Shown here in pieces: positions 24,298 to 38,205 of a DNA stretch of 64,000 nucleotides. The position numbers and the translations under genes are program-made. Under the pieces are notes generated by a model. That model was not told where the DNA came from. It worked only from the letters and a program-made list of their open reading frames with translations, and did not search any database. This DNA comes from Chaetorhynchus papuensis. Taxonomy: Eukaryota > Chordata > Aves > Passeriformes > Rhipiduridae. The stretch is from the NCBI GenBank assembly GCA_013396525.1, contig VWYX01000389.1, forward strand, positions 212,810 through 276,809, written 5' to 3'. Numbering within the stretch: position 1 is the first letter of the stretch; the number at the start of each line of letters is the position of its first letter.

Positions 24298-27200
24298 GTG
24301 AGTGTTTCCCTCTCTATCCATACCGGTCAACCAGTTAATGACATCTACATGTGTAAAGAACCCTGAAGCCACACTGCAAAATCAATATAAACCAAACATA
24401 GTTTAGAAAAATAAATTAATTACTCAAGGTTAATTTTAGCATTTAAGAGAACAATAGGTCAAAATTACTTGTCTGTTTCCCAGATTATACTTTCCATTTT
24501 ACTAAATAGGTGTCTGTTAAGGCTGGCAAAAGCTTCTCTGTTAGAGAGTAAGGGAGGGAAGAGAGGAAAGCAAGAGCAGCAGGGAGAGGTGACCTTATTT
24601 TACCTTTTCTGACAAAAGCAGATAACAGTGCTAGATTAGAGAGACCATCCCACAGGCTGCCAAAGGCTCTTTCCTGAGAAGATGTGCAATTTCCTCTTTC
24701 TGAACAACTCTCACTTTTAATTTTCTCATCTTGACAAAGCCCTCAGCGCTCACAGTTACTTTAGAGATGGAGAAACTTCACATTCACAGTGGTAAAAGGA
24801 GTTATCATGAGGTCAACTTCTTTTAAATAAAAAGCTATGCTGAAGAGCAGCTGTAAGAAGAGCAGCTATGAAGAGGGGTTCTATATCACTGATGCTACAC
24901 ATATGTGCAGGGTAGGGGGGCAGTGATACCAGGATAGCACAGCACAGTCTAACAAAATCAGGTTTTTGCCTGCATAAAATGATAGACTATGCTGCAGCCA
25001 TGTAGCATCACCCTGAAGCCTTGCTCCTAATTTAGGTTAAATTGCTCTTCCTCTCGTTTGTGCACTTCACTAGCACACTGCCAGCTCATATAGTGCTCAC
25101 AAAATAACTGCATAAGATAAAAGGTTTTACGTAATTATTATGTAGATACTGCTTGTATCAACAGACAAAAGCCCTGTGAAAAGCTGGGAATGCTATATGA
25201 TATTTGGTATCCACACAGTAGTTGCCAGTGATGCCTCATCTCCTTTTCCACTTCTTTAGAAGACACAGGTGTGACTTTGAGTTGTCACCACTCATCAACT
25301 TTTCATGGCAATGAGGAGACAAAAGGATCCACTGTCAGGTACAAAATGTCAAAACTTTAGCTTGATGCCTATGTCAAAATGGTCACCTATGAAATCATAA
25401 CCCACTAATCTCTTAATTTGCTGCAGACTCCAGCAGACATATGTGCTTGCTGGTTATTTCAGATTTTGCCGTTACTAGAGGGAGGCCATTGTTTTAAATG
25501 AATCCACAGGTGATAGTTCATAGAGCTGTGACAATCTAAAGAACTCTGTAATTACATTAAAATTTATACAGCCATGGAATTACCGGAAACATATTTATAC
25601 CACCTGTTTCAGTGCAGACAGCCATAATTTTTTATTCCCAACAGCACTGTTAGTTCCTCTCATCATATTACCTGCTCAAAATACTAAGTGTGTAATTGTT
25701 CAACAAATCAATAGATGGGATTGATCATTTGAATTCAAAAGGCATTTTATTGTGTTGTCTTTCTGCAATTACTGCCAAGATTCCTTCACATTAAAAAAAA
25801 TATTAAAAAGAAGAAGAAAAGGAAAGAAAAAAATGGCTCCATTCATTTTGGCACTACTACTGCTGAGTGCCAGCCAGCACCAGTATCTGGCAGGGTGCTC
25901 TTGAACCACTCTCCAAAATAAATATAGCAGATGTCAGTCAGGTGTTTTTCTACCCATGTCCAACCGCTCACCAAGGACCATGCTTTTACTTTAGGCCCAC
26001 AACCTACTAGGCTAAAGAATTTTTCAACAAAATTAGGTGTCCTAGCTAAATAGCAGGAATCATGAAACATTTGCCTTCAACATCTAATTTGGTAAATCTG
26101 AGTCGGTGTCTGAGCTCCTTGTATATCAGCCAGGCCTAACCAAACCTTACCATCTCATGTTGAAGCATTGAACTCTCTAAACCCCATTTAAGTGATCAAG
26201 TTCCAGCATTTGCCATATTGGTCCCATTATTCTCCAAAAGCACTTGTAGTCCCCACAGTGCATGGTAGCACTGGCTTTACCTTTGCAAAGCTCAGCAGGA
26301 TCTGATGGTGTCAGCCCACAACACCCAAGACACTGCAGCAGAGCTGCCTCCAACCCAGGGGTTACAGTGAGCAGCCTCCAGTGGAGGTGAGCAGAGTGGT
26401 CTCTCACAGATGTCTCTTTAGCTGCTACTTAAATCAATGTGTTCATCTGCTTGTGTTGCTGCTTGCTTGCAGTGATCAAAAGGTAAGTTTATACCCACAC
26501 AAAAAGCACCAGAGATAATATTAAGGGTTATGCTTATGGATTGCTTTACATGGTTCATATATGCACCAAATGGAGGTTTTGTGCGTTGCTGTGGACCTAC
26601 CACTGCAAGCTCTTTGCAACAAGTAGGCTTTATCACTGCAGTTCAACTTGCTATCACAAGATTCTTACTGTGCAATTGCAGCCAATTCAGTGCTACAGAC
26701 CCCCCTGTTTTTTAACTGGCATGTGATGATCAGTTTTTCCCAGTCACTACACACTTTTCATACTTTCTTATCTTTGCATGCTGCATTATGGACCAAGGAA
26801 CAATTATATGTTAATTTTCCCCATCCTTTATATGAAGATATAAAACAGCCCTTGTTGTTCAAGTAGGCTACCCACTTCAGTGTTACTTGTCTCGGTTTCT
26901 CAACATGCTGTTTTTACTGTACCTTTTGCACTGAGAGGGATAGTATTTCCCTTGTAAGTTCTACTCTGTTTCCTAGCTAGGATTGCTGAGACACTGGTCA
27001 TATGACCCTGAGATGCAGTCTTCAGCAAGGTCTGGGCCATGACCATCTAATCATACCCTCTGTGAGAGTCACTTCTTGACCCACAGGAACTCCGTCTACA
27101 CTTGTGCCTGGGAGCTTCCAGGCACTAAAGCCAACTGGCTCAAGACTATGCCTTTGCCTCCAAAACAGGTTGGCTGCGTGAAAACTGTCTACTGGAAGCC

Positions 27201-28413
27201 GTCTCTGGATCACTGAACTCCCAAACTGTGCCTCAGAACTGCTCTTGAGAGCACAGGGTGGACAGGTCAGGTTCATGCCCAGGACAGCCAGGTCCATGTC
27301 CTGGTGTTTGGGAATGTTTGGAAGGTTTCACCATTACTGACTGCAACACTGCTCCTGAAGTGACTTGCTCTAGCCGTTTAGGTCACCTCTAGTTTGAACT
27401 GATGCCTATAAAAGTCAATGTTTAGAGGCTCATTGACTCCAATGGACTTTGGCCTAAACATACTGATCTCTGAATTTCAGATGTTTCTGATTTGCAGGAG
27501 CAGGCAGGTTGGCAAATGTCAAAAAGGGACATTTGCTCCTGGCAGGAATCAGTAAAAGAGAAAGCCCCTTCCATGTATGCTATTTACTGATCTACATATT
27601 TGACATGTCAGCACAATGTAGTAGGCAAACACTCAAAGGAAACATGTTTGTGACATAACTTGTTTTAGTAGAATTTTGCATTTACTACAGCAACTTGGTT
27701 TTGTAATTTACAGGTGCAAGTCAGAAGGATGAGTTTTCAAAATGTACCCCTAGAGTTTTATATTTTATTTTTACTGTATTTTAAATGCCAAATCAAAATT
27801 ATCATGTTTAATTTACTTTATTCTCAGTGGTTTTGCTTAGATTTATGAATTACCTTGGATTAATTGCTGTATAGCATTCTGGTTTTATAGTGTAATTGGG
27901 TGTGTCTAAATGCATTCCATTTTATTACTTGCTTTAGGGTATATTTTGGATGAACTGTATGATATAAAATAGATTTGGTGTTATGTTTTATATGATGCCA
28001 GAGAAAGCACAAAAACTGCATTTAAGTTTCTAGGTTTATGGGTTCCATGTCCAGAAAACTTTGAAGGACAACTCTGCTTATTTTCCATTTTTCTCAGTTT
28101 GTTCTGAGTTTTTCCATTTCAATTTTTCACAATAACCTTTAAATTATTGAACCTTTGTGTTAGTGAGAACAAAATTAATAGTCCACCCTGAATGATAGTG
28201 TAAGTACCAGTATCATACCTTCCTAGACCCCCATTGAAAAAGTCAAATCAGGGCATCAGGACATCTAACCAAAGCAAAATAAATACCCCACATGAGGGCC
28301 TGACACTCTTGCCGTATTGGACCTTTCTTCTTTCTGGTCTTTGGAGGGGTCAAAGTGAAATATTTTGCATTAGCTAGCACACTGGAATTGTTGACACCTG
28401 GAACTTCTGACTC
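24298..28413. other. stretch after the exon candidate, one MIR-like remnant
   Basis: No further exon for the candidate membrane protein could be identified. 24745-24818 resembles a reversed MIR-type SINE. Short ORFs such as 25843-26070 (minus) and 26530-26726 (plus) have no recognised domains. Confidence 0.4.
24745..24818 (-). mobile_element. possible MIR-like SINE remnant
   Basis: ACTTTAGAGATGGAGAAACT followed by a GTGGTAAAAGGAGTTATC-like and GAGGTCAAC block resembles the reversed MIR order (TTACAGATGGGGAAACTGAG ... GTTAAGTGACTTGCCCAAGGTCAC). The match is patchy and short. Confidence 0.35.
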
Positions 28414-30212
28414 TCATAGAATCACAAAATATTTTGGAAGGGATATTAAAGATCATCCAGTTTCACCCCTCAGCCCTGCTCAGGGAACTGCTTTCTAAAT
28501 CAGGTTACTCAAAGCCCCACCTGACCTGGCTTGAACACTTCCAGGGATGGGGCATCCACAGCTCCTGAACAACCTGTTCCAGTGTCTCCCCACCCTCACA
28601 GCAAAGAATTTCTTCTTAATATCTAATCCTAACCTGCCCTCCTTCAGCTAAAGGCCATTCATGCTTGTCCTTATCACTACACGCTCTTGAAAGTACTCTC
28701 TCTCCATATGTCTTGTAGGCTCTCTTCAGGTACAGGAAGGCTGCAACTAAGTTACCTCAAAGCCTTCTCTTTTCCAGGCTGAACAATCCCAATTCTCTCA
28801 GCCTTTCCTCCTAGGACAGGTGCACCACCCCTCCGATCATCTTTGTGGCCTCCTCTGGACTCACTTCAACCCATCCATGTCCTTTTTATGTTGAGGGCCC
28901 CAGAGCTGGATGCAGTGCTCCAGGTGGGTCTCAGCAGAGCAGAGCAGAGCAGAGGGGCAGAATCCCCTCCCTCCCCTGCTGCCCACACTGCTCTGGATGC
29001 AGCCCAGGACACGTTTGGCTCTCTGGGCTGTGAGTGCCATGGCTGGGTCATGTCCAGCCTCTCACCCACAGCACCCCCAAGTCCCTCTGGGCAGGGCTGC
29101 TCTCAGTCTGCTCATGCCCAGCCTGTGCTGATACCAGGGATTGCCTCAACACCCTTGCCAAGCTTCAGCACCTTGATCTTGGTCTTGTTAAACCAACATG
29201 AGATTCCCAAAGGCCAACTTCTCCAGCTTGTCTAGGTCCCTCTGGATGGCATACCATCCTTCAGGAGTGTCAAGAGCACCATTCATCTTGGGGTCATCTG
29301 CAAACTTGCTCAAGGATGCACTCAATCCCTTTGTCTATGTCATTGATGAAGGTATTAAATAACATTGGTCCCAACACAGACCCCTGAGGGCACCACTTGT
29401 CACTGACATCCACTGGGACTCTGAGCCATTGACCACGACCCTCTGAGTGGGACTGTACAACCACTTTCTTATCCACATAATAGTCCACTCCTCAAATTCA
29501 TCTCTTTCCAGTTTAGAGAGAAGGATGTCTGGGGACAACCATGTCAAAGGCTTTACAGAGTCCATATAACTGGCATCAGTAATCCTTCCCTTGTCCACTG
29601 ATGTGGTCACTCCACCACAGAAGGCCACTGGGTTGGTCAGGCAGGACTTGCCCTTGGTGAAGCGGTGCTGGCTGTCCCAAATCACCTTCCTGTCCTTGAT
29701 GTGACTTAGCACAGCTTCTGGGAGGATCTGTTCCATGATCTACTCAGCAGAGGGGTGAGGCTGACAGGTCTGTAGTTCCCAGGGTACTCCTTTCTACCAT
29801 TTTAAAAGATGGATAAAATGCTTCCCTTTTTACAATCACATCTCCTGACGGCCATGACTTTTCAAATATCATGGAGAATGGCTTGGCAACTACATCAGCC
29901 AATTCCCTCAGGACTCGGGGTTGCATCTCATCAGTTCCCAGAGACTTGTGTACATTCAGGTTCCTCAGGTGGTCATGAACCTGATTTTCACCTGCATTGG
30001 GAAACACTTTAATCCTCCGGTTCCTGTCTTGCAATCCAGCCACTCAAGAGGTGTGGGAAGAGAGGTTGCCATTGAAGACTGAGGCAAAAAAGTTGTTGAG
30101 TACCTCAGCCTGCTCCTCGTCTGTTGCTGCCAGCTTGCCAGAATTGTTTATCAGAGCAGGGGGAGTATTGTCTTCTTTGACCTGCCTTTTCTAAGTTATA
30201 TACCCATAGGAA
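28414..30212 (-). mobile_element. CR1 LINE copy B, 5'-truncated, about 1.8 kb
   Basis: On the plus strand it opens with TCATAGAATCACAAAAT and TTTTGGAAGGGATATTAAAG, the reversed CR1 3' end. It then follows the 3' untranslated region, the C-terminal part, the reverse transcriptase and the start of the palm. Minus-strand reading begins in the block before the reverse transcriptase, near 30200. A small repeat of CAGAG units (28936-28955) lies in the C-terminal part. The copy differs in sequence from A, D and E and belongs to another CR1 subfamily. No target-site duplication could be identified. Confidence 0.93.
29294..30043 (-). pseudogene. CR1 ORF2 reverse-transcriptase remains (frameshifted)
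   Basis: Three minus-strand ORFs hold successive pieces: 29744-30043 (LRNLNVHKSLGTDEMQPRVL, then LRELADVVAKPFS), 29335-29736 (RFTKGKSCLTN, then a decayed palm and VVVNGS) and 29294-29488 (PQGSVLGPMLFNTFINDID). Each lies in a different frame from the next. The active-site codons for FADD survive near 29300, but an extra base just before them (in CCTTGAGC) puts them out of frame with the preceding INDID block. The copy cannot make an active enzyme. Confidence 0.8.
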
Positions 30213-33200
30213 GCCTGGATTAGTAAAGCCCAATTTTTAAGTCACAGGCTTCTGTATGGATTGCCATAAACTGCTATTGACTGCATTTAGTACTTTTGAT
30301 GTGCTTAATCCAAAACTACACATCCTTGTCAGCCTTACCGCACGTTCTCTGATTCCTTTTACGCCTTTTATATCCCCCCTTTCATTGTGTTTGTGTTGAT
30401 GTTTCTCTGTTCTGCACGAAGAACCACCTTCGTGCAGTCAGAGTGAAGAAGACTAAACCAAAAAAACCTCTGAATGTTAGAAACTTGCATCTTTTTTATC
30501 ATCTTTGTGACTCCCTGGCCTGCCTTTGGTGCCATTACAGCTTCTACATTTTAGTAAATTGGTGGACCTGTAGTGAAAATGCTACTCCAAAGAAACCCCT
30601 TTCCAGGCACTGAAATAAAACACTGCTGACCCCTCTTGTCTGCCCCTACTTCAAACAGGTTGGTAAACGGTGGATTTCCTTCCAACATAACATTGGACAG
30701 TCATGTTAAATTATAACAACCACTGCCTGCAACAACAGAAGGCAATTTAGAGACACCGAATTACTAGGTAAGAAGAATACAATTCACGAATCCCTGACAA
30801 ACAGACTTGAAACTGAGAAAACAAATGAGTCACTAATGTTATGTTAAATGAAGACTGGAGAGTACTGAACTGTTTGAGCTACTGTACCAACAAAAAGAAC
30901 AGAAGTTTTCCATACAAATGTCACGAGATTGGCTTCAGCATCAGAAGTCTGACTAATGAATCACTAATATGACGCAACTGTGGTTCATACCTTGTCTCAC
31001 AACAAAGTACCAGAGAAGCATTCATTTCTTAGAATTTATTCACAGTATTGAGTATGAATCACTCAACAAAGAGATAAGATCCAAAATTTTCATTAATTGA
31101 AGAACATGTGAAGCAGCTCAAATTTTGTAGGACAAAGGTAAAGCTAGTTAATAAGTTCTCTCATTTATTTTGGAAACTGGAATCATTACAGTATTATTCT
31201 ACAACTTGATAGCTATACTATAGTCTCTTATTAATGCAGTTTCAATTAAAATGACTCTGTGCATAGTGTTTAGTAAATACAATAATTACACACTGTATTC
31301 TCTTTGCTACTTTCTCCTCTTTCCTTTTGGGCACCTGAAAAAATTCCCTGGCAATGATGAACTGAATCTCACAATGCATGGAAATACACGATGAAGCTGG
31401 CTGCAGGGCAGAGAATTGAACAGGGTATTTATGTGACTCTCAGCCCCAAACTGCTAAAGTCTCCACAGGCTGGTTAACCCTGGTGTCCCTAGGAGCACAA
31501 GCAGGCTGAATCAGAGTGAATGGCACATACTATAAAATGCATGTGCAGCCTATTGGGGCTCAGTATCTAGCAGGAGGTAGATCCTAAACTGACTTTGGAG
31601 CTTTTGAAAATCTAATTAGATGCTGCTTTGTGATGTAAGTATATAAAGGCCCTGAAAATTCTATGATAAGCAATTGGTCCATATACGTCAGCAAATTTGC
31701 AGTAGGATCTGAACATGTGTATACAGCAGAGACCGCATCTCAAAAGGCATATGGAGACCTACAGCTTCAACAAGTTAATTTCAAAGAAAATCCACAAAAT
31801 AGTAATATTGCAAAAAGTAAAGTATCTCTGAGATTACAGAATACAGGAATATAAAAACAAAATATCTACCTGCTATTGACTTTGCACCTGGTAATCTTTG
31901 CAATTCAGTGTTAAATTTCCATTTAACATCTACAAGGTGTCAACTGTTTTCAAAACATAATTTCCATTACCTAATATTTACAAAGACATTTGGTCTCAAG
32001 TGCTGCATGTACATTGCTCATATATCCATGCAACATGTAAAAATGAACATCTGTATAAAGGCTGTGAGGCGATGAAGATTAAATGCTAACTTTGTGAGCT
32101 TTACGTAACTCCTACCAAATCAGCTGCCCACAAACCACAGGAGTTCACCGCATAAGCAGATAGAAATTTTGTTTGGAAAGGACAGGATGATGATTTCCAG
32201 TTCATGAGATATTTATCCCAAGACACATTCATTCATCTGTTGCACATTTAAATGTCTGCTTTTAGTCACTTGCTGGAGCAATACAATTAGAAAGAGCATC
32301 TCTTTCTAATAACAGCTTCATTCCACACTGACTTACAAGCAGTCTCTGTGTAATCTAAAGCAGTAGAAACAAAGTGTGAGTTCAGGAAGTCCGAGCCACA
32401 AGGAAGGAGATTGTGCACCAAAGAGACATCTAGCCAGAGGTGATTAATGGGGATGTGGAGCCCAAATCCTGCAGGAGGAAAGGAAAATAAAAGACTAAGT
32501 AAGTTACTCCACCTAGGCAAGGACTGTTTGTCTTCAAGCCTGCCTGGTGGCTGTTGAGGACTGAGGTCCATGTGTTTTCTTACCACATCAGCCACCAGAC
32601 AACCTTCACTCAAGGCTTGGGATGTAATCCTGGACTGGTCCAATGATAAATGAGTTTTGGTTGTTTTTAAGAGGAAAAACAATGGTAAGAATATTAAATA
32701 CCTTTTAAAGGTAAAGTATGAGAAATATTTAATTTTAACAGTTACAAAATTAATTAAATCTAATTACAAAAAAAATTAAGTGGGCATTTAATTCAAAGAA
32801 TACTTGGAAATCATTTATCTCTGTCTGAATGCTTTCAAACTGCTTTCAGGCATTTATTAGCTACCAATAACCTTCGTTTTTAAGCAATGAGAACAGTCAT
32901 GCATGAACAATTACATTCTGCAGTCTTTAATTTGATGGAATTTATTCTCAGACATCCTTCCTAGGATGGAACATGTTCCTGGAACAGGTTATGGTTTGAT
33001 CTAAACACTGTCAGTTTGGGTTCAGATTGATCACTTCCAGTATAGAGTTCAGTAACAAGTTCCTGAAAGAAGAAGGCTTCACCCACCAAGACCACTGTTC
33101 CAAACTGGTGCTTTATGCTGTGGAAGGATGTGACTAATTGGATTGTGATGGATGCTGAAGGTCTGAGACTGCAAGACTGATTTATTATGAACTTTGCAAA

Positions 33201-34731
33201 TGAGTCCATGGCTACATGTCTTTTTCTGACCTGAATATTCAAATGTTTCTTAAATAATATTTTTGCTGACCATAACATTCATTCCTGAGAGATGCTCTTG
33301 ATGCCAGTATTTCAGCTCAGCAGTCTCTTTAAGTGCTGTATTAGACCATAAATTGGCTTTGACTAAGATGCAAATGAGACAAAAGATTGCTTATTTTGTA
33401 AAAACAAGTCAATAAAATATTGTTTTGCTTATACCTGCGAAGATTATTTTGTGAATTTCTTATTCACCAAGTTTCCTTCTGTTGGTTATTGGTCTGATGG
33501 GGTTTTTTAGATGCATGTGGTCTTACCATATAAAACTAAAGCGCTACTATAATTTAAAAATTACTCTGATGATATTTTCTTTCTAGTGATACATGATACT
33601 GACCTTTCAGTGAAAGAAATTTTTTAGTGTTTTAAGGGCTCTACATGTATTTCTATGCTAATGCCTTTATGTGAATTTTGCTAATGTGTAGTGCTAAGCA
33701 ATAAGCTAAACTGACCGAGACCTTTGGGAAAAATTTTATATTTCCCAGCAAAAAAATATTGAGCCCCAAATGATTGTCACAATCGTGTACGATTTCCTCA
33801 TGCAAAATCATATGGAACATGTATACTTTCAATTGTCTTATTTGTCAGAATCATTGTCATATGTACCACTTTGGTCACATGAAATAATCATTTACTGCAG
33901 CTAGGCATATTGCTAATTCCCCCCTGCAAAATCATTGCAAGTTCCTTGCCAAGACACAGTATCCCACAAAGTTGGCTTTGGCATATTTTCACAGTTACCA
34001 GGAAGTTCTGATTGCCTCATTAGAGTATTTTGGCCACCAGAAGGATGTTTTTTTAAGTGCCTCTCTACCTGTCTGTCATGTGTGCAGGCAGGTTTTTCTG
34101 TTGTCCACCCTCAGATCACAGCCTGCCCACTGTTGGTGCAGTGCTCCCAAGCAATGAGAACAGGTTGCTCCAATCTCCTTGTGTGGTGAGCTTCCTGCCA
34201 TCTTCTGTTTTCCTATGTCACTTTTTAATTGCTATAGAAAAGTGGCCAGAGCTCCCATCCACAATCAAGGCTCACTAGGTTAGGCAGTGCTTAAAATCTA
34301 ATCTTCTGACTCCCTGCTCAATGCTTGAAATTTGGTATTTTTCTACTTTCTTGTCTGTAGTCTGGGTTTCCTTTCTTCACCTGGCATGGGTACTGAAATA
34401 CTCTACTTGCCAGACGTTTCTTAGACACATAGCTAAATCAATTAGTCTTTTAAAAACTTACAGTGAAATACATATGTCTGCATGAGGGAGTTTGCCTGTA
34501 AGCCTTTAAACCGTTTAACTCCAGTTTATTATGTTCTACCAGCTTGCTTTGGGGACAAAAGTATTAATTCTGCAAATAATTTGTTTTCAGAGCAAGGAAT
34601 ACTTATGATTTTTTAAGTCATTGTCATGAAAACAGCAGTTAAAACACACCACAAAAGCTTTCCCATATGAGAAGTGGAAGACCTGTTTTTTTCCAAATTG
34701 AAAGGATCCATTTTTCCTTTTGTGACGATTT
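30213..34731. other. gene-free stretch
   Basis: No recognised mobile element. Two minus-strand ORFs of 105 codons (32961-33278) and 131 codons (32287-32682) are the longest; neither resembles a family I know nor has clear splice sites. An octamer ATGCAAAT occurs at about 33369. Confidence 0.45.
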
Positions 34732-34830
34732 CAAAAACAAAAACAAAATAACCCCTCAAAATAACAAAAAAGCCCACAAAGCCCCAACAAACAAACAAAA
34801 ACAAAAGAAAAAAAAAGCCACAAAACTGCC
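34732..34830 (+). repeat. A/C-rich low-complexity tract
   Basis: AAAAACAAAAACAAAATAAC and further CAAA, CAAAC and AAAC units make up almost the whole tract. It is simple sequence; ORFs through it are artefacts. Confidence 0.8.
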
Positions 34831-37800
34831 TCTTAGGACCTCTTGCTTACCTGCTATTTCCCACGTACATTTTTGCTTTAATAGAACCTTGTAAAAATTA
34901 TCTCATCTTTATCACCAGGGATTTTCTTATTACTATGTATTCCAAAATCTTGATCAGGTGTATGTTGTTTAGCTAGGGCCAAAGCTTTGAAGAAGCAATG
35001 TATTGTATGATTCTCAATAAAGATTTATCATACATTACTAACTCTATTGCTCTGCGAGGCTCTATTTTGTTTGGCAAAGAAATTTTGATGAACTTGAGAA
35101 TGGTAACTACAGAATATTATTAAGAATTTCTTACATTTCCAAGGAAACAAAACTGGGCTCAATACTGTTGGAAGCATAAATTAGTCCTTTGGAATATCTG
35201 CAAGTAGTACACCACATGCCTTTATTAATAGTCCAGAAGGGACTCCATCTCAAGGCAAACCTCAGGAATAGATATGCCACAAAAGGGTAAGAACTATTCT
35301 GCCTTCAAAGCACACATTGGTGCTGTTCTTATCTGCACTTTCTTCCAGATAAATGCTAAAATCCTGCAGTTGGTTCTCACTGCCAAGACCCTTTCAACAC
35401 ACTGGGCTCAAAAGCTGCACAATGTAGGGTGTTGGAAATCCTTGTCTACCTTCATCAAGTGCCCACTCCAGGAGAACACTGGCAACAAGGAGACAGAAAT
35501 ATTCCTTTCCTTTTTCTTTTCCAAGGTCTTTTAGTTTTTATATCTAAGGCCCAATATGCTTTTTTTTTTTTTTTGGTGAAGTTAGTCACTATTTTTGAAA
35601 AAACTATAAATTGACAAAGTAGAAATGGCCTACCTTCTTTTTTAGAAAGAAAACAGAAAATGAGGCATCCCTCCCAGAGAGAGGGAGAGAATGTACCAGA
35701 ATAAGCTCTTTTAAACAGAGAGGAAAATAACTGTTCTTAACCTGCAAATATAGCACCTTCCCACTAATGTGGCAGGTTTAAGATGCTGCCACTGCCCTTT
35801 TCTTAATAGATGCTTATTTTTCCCTTGCTATGCCTTATCACCAGTGTCTTGATGATGAGTGCCTTTGGGACAGGTCTGTGTGCAGCTGTATGTTTAGAAA
35901 GGTCCAAGCACACACCAAGTGGTAACAGAATTCATCTCTTATAGTAATTTGTGTCATTTGTGGTCAGCTTTTTAGGCTGGGAGTGATCAGGCTGTTCTGT
36001 ATCTGGCTGGAACTTCAGGAGGAACAGGCTGAGAAGTTGCAAGTGGTCCCCCAGCCTGACCTTCTCCTCAGAGCCTGGGCCCTCACACCTGGCATCTGCA
36101 GGGCTCAGCAGAATGGCTCTGCTCTTACTGCTGTTCTATTTGAGACACATAGAAAACTTCTGCTCCAAGATGAGCTATAGTCTGGGGATTTTCAAAAAAA
36201 GTCACATTTCATCTTGGCATATACATTTTACTCAGTTTTACAAAATGGTCCTGAACATTGTTGCTGGAATTTTCATCAGTTTAGCTATTGATCTTCATTT
36301 TGGTCCTCCAGAAAAGCCTATGAGCGAAAGTCCTGACAGCTGAATACTCCCAGAAATTTTGCCTGGATGTGCACTATTTGATTTTGTTTGGTGTTTAATC
36401 TGTTGAGTGCTGTGTTGCTGCTGTACTCCTAAATAATTACTGCCTTCTAGTCAAAATACAGATGCATGAAAGTCCTTCTTAGGAATTTGGAAAGGGATGG
36501 GTTGGGATTCTGAAATTATATTGACAGTCTTAGAAGATGTATCCTGTGCCTAAGGCTTGATCTTCCTCCAATTAAAATAACATATACCAGGGATTATTTG
36601 ACTTGGCTACCTTCAGTCTTAGGGTAAAGTGGATTCAGCAGGCAGAAATGGGTCTTTTCATCTGAAGGCCGTGGCCAGATTCCTGTCCAGACGTCAAAAA
36701 AACACATAACTTGTAAACAGTTATCAAAAGTTTATGATATACAGTGTGTTAAAAATAGCTGCTTGCTGTTAGATTGCAAGAGTAAGAAGCATCCATTTGT
36801 GTGGGGGCTTCTCCCAGATGTGGGTCTTCCTCTATGCTCAGATACAAAAAGAAATCCCCAAAGGGTTTAGGGACAAAGCATGGCAGCCTGGAGAAGAACA
36901 AGGACATAGGAATGAGGAGAAATTCATGGTCCAGGAAACCTCCAGCTTCAGTTAAGCACTGTCTATCCAAGTGTGCTCCTTCTTCAAATGCTGTGCTCAG
37001 TATGGACTGTGTCTTATGTGGACACACACCTCATATGATCTCATTCTTATTTATTTCCCCATTATCATGCATTTAAACTGCTGATTCAAAAATGTTAGCT
37101 TTTCTTTAGGAACATTCTATGGGGACAATTAATTGAAACACAGCAAATTTTCACTTTTCTTAAAAAAGTGAAGTCAGATAAATATTCTGGACTATATTCA
37201 AGTTTCCCTTTTTTGCAGGATGCTTCATTCCAGTCCTTAAGCCTGTTAAATATAGACCACTTAGGCTGATGCTAATGCTAGTGTGACTACTGACTGACAC
37301 AGTAAGATGTATCCGTTCTGTATTTGTTATTATTCCCTACTAATGAAGCAAAGGTTCATCTACAAACAGTAGTGTGCCCATCCCTGCTTTACAGAAGGAA
37401 GGAGAGGGGAATTTTTCACGTGTCAAGGTTAATTTTTGGGGGAAGAAAGTCAGCTCTTTGTATCAGCCTTGGCCTTGAAGAGCAGCATTGTTATGTATTT
37501 GCAGAACAGTAGGAAAAGAAAAGAAACAAAAGAACATATTATGTGTAACAAAAGATTTTAAATTGCATTGTGCCCTGTGTGCAGCTTGAGGAAAAAGGCT
37601 CTTGGTGCCTGAATGAAGCAGGACCCATACCCAGGAAGGTGCAAGGTGTCTTACTGCACTGGCACCCAGCCTGCACACCAAGGAGTACCAGCCTGCACTG
37701 GACTGCGAAACACCACTTAGCCCAGCTTTTCTTCCAGCCTGAAATTGTGCAGTTGTCAGAGGTTTCTCACTGGTTCAGTTACATATCAGACAAATCCAAA

Positions 37801-38167
37801 AGGTTTTGGCTGATGTGTCATTGAACAAACACCAAAAAAAAGAAACTCAGGAGACTAGAAAGAATATGTTTATGTCAAGCCCCAGAAAAACATAGCATGG
37901 CAATCTTCAAAAACTGTCTCTTTCAAATCATTGATGAGAACACACCAGTTAAAAACATGATAAATGTTTTGCAAACTACTAATGTATGCCTGATCCACAG
38001 TTGCCTTGTAGATGTTTACAGAAGCCAAATCCCTCACAGAACAGTAATATGTTGGCTAACATATTTCTGGCTTATACCTTTTTACACAGCAGAAGGACAA
38101 AACCAGTATTCTGCAGGGAGGGCACTTTCCACCAATAACAAGTAGAGGATAAAGCTTTCAGTATGAC

Positions 38168-38205
38168 CTACAGTTCTGAGGTCCCTTCCATCTAAGTATT
38201 TTTTA
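38168..38205 (+). mobile_element. possible CR1 3' tail fragment
   Basis: CAGTTCTGAGGTCCCTTCCA TCTAAG resembles the CR1 3' end (TTGAGGTCCCTTCCAACC). Only about 35 bases match, and no ATTCTATGA repeat follows. Confidence 0.25.

Noticed and set aside
32961..33278. 105-codon minus-strand ORF as a transposase remnant
   Set aside because: I could not place any motif, and no terminal inverted repeats flank it.
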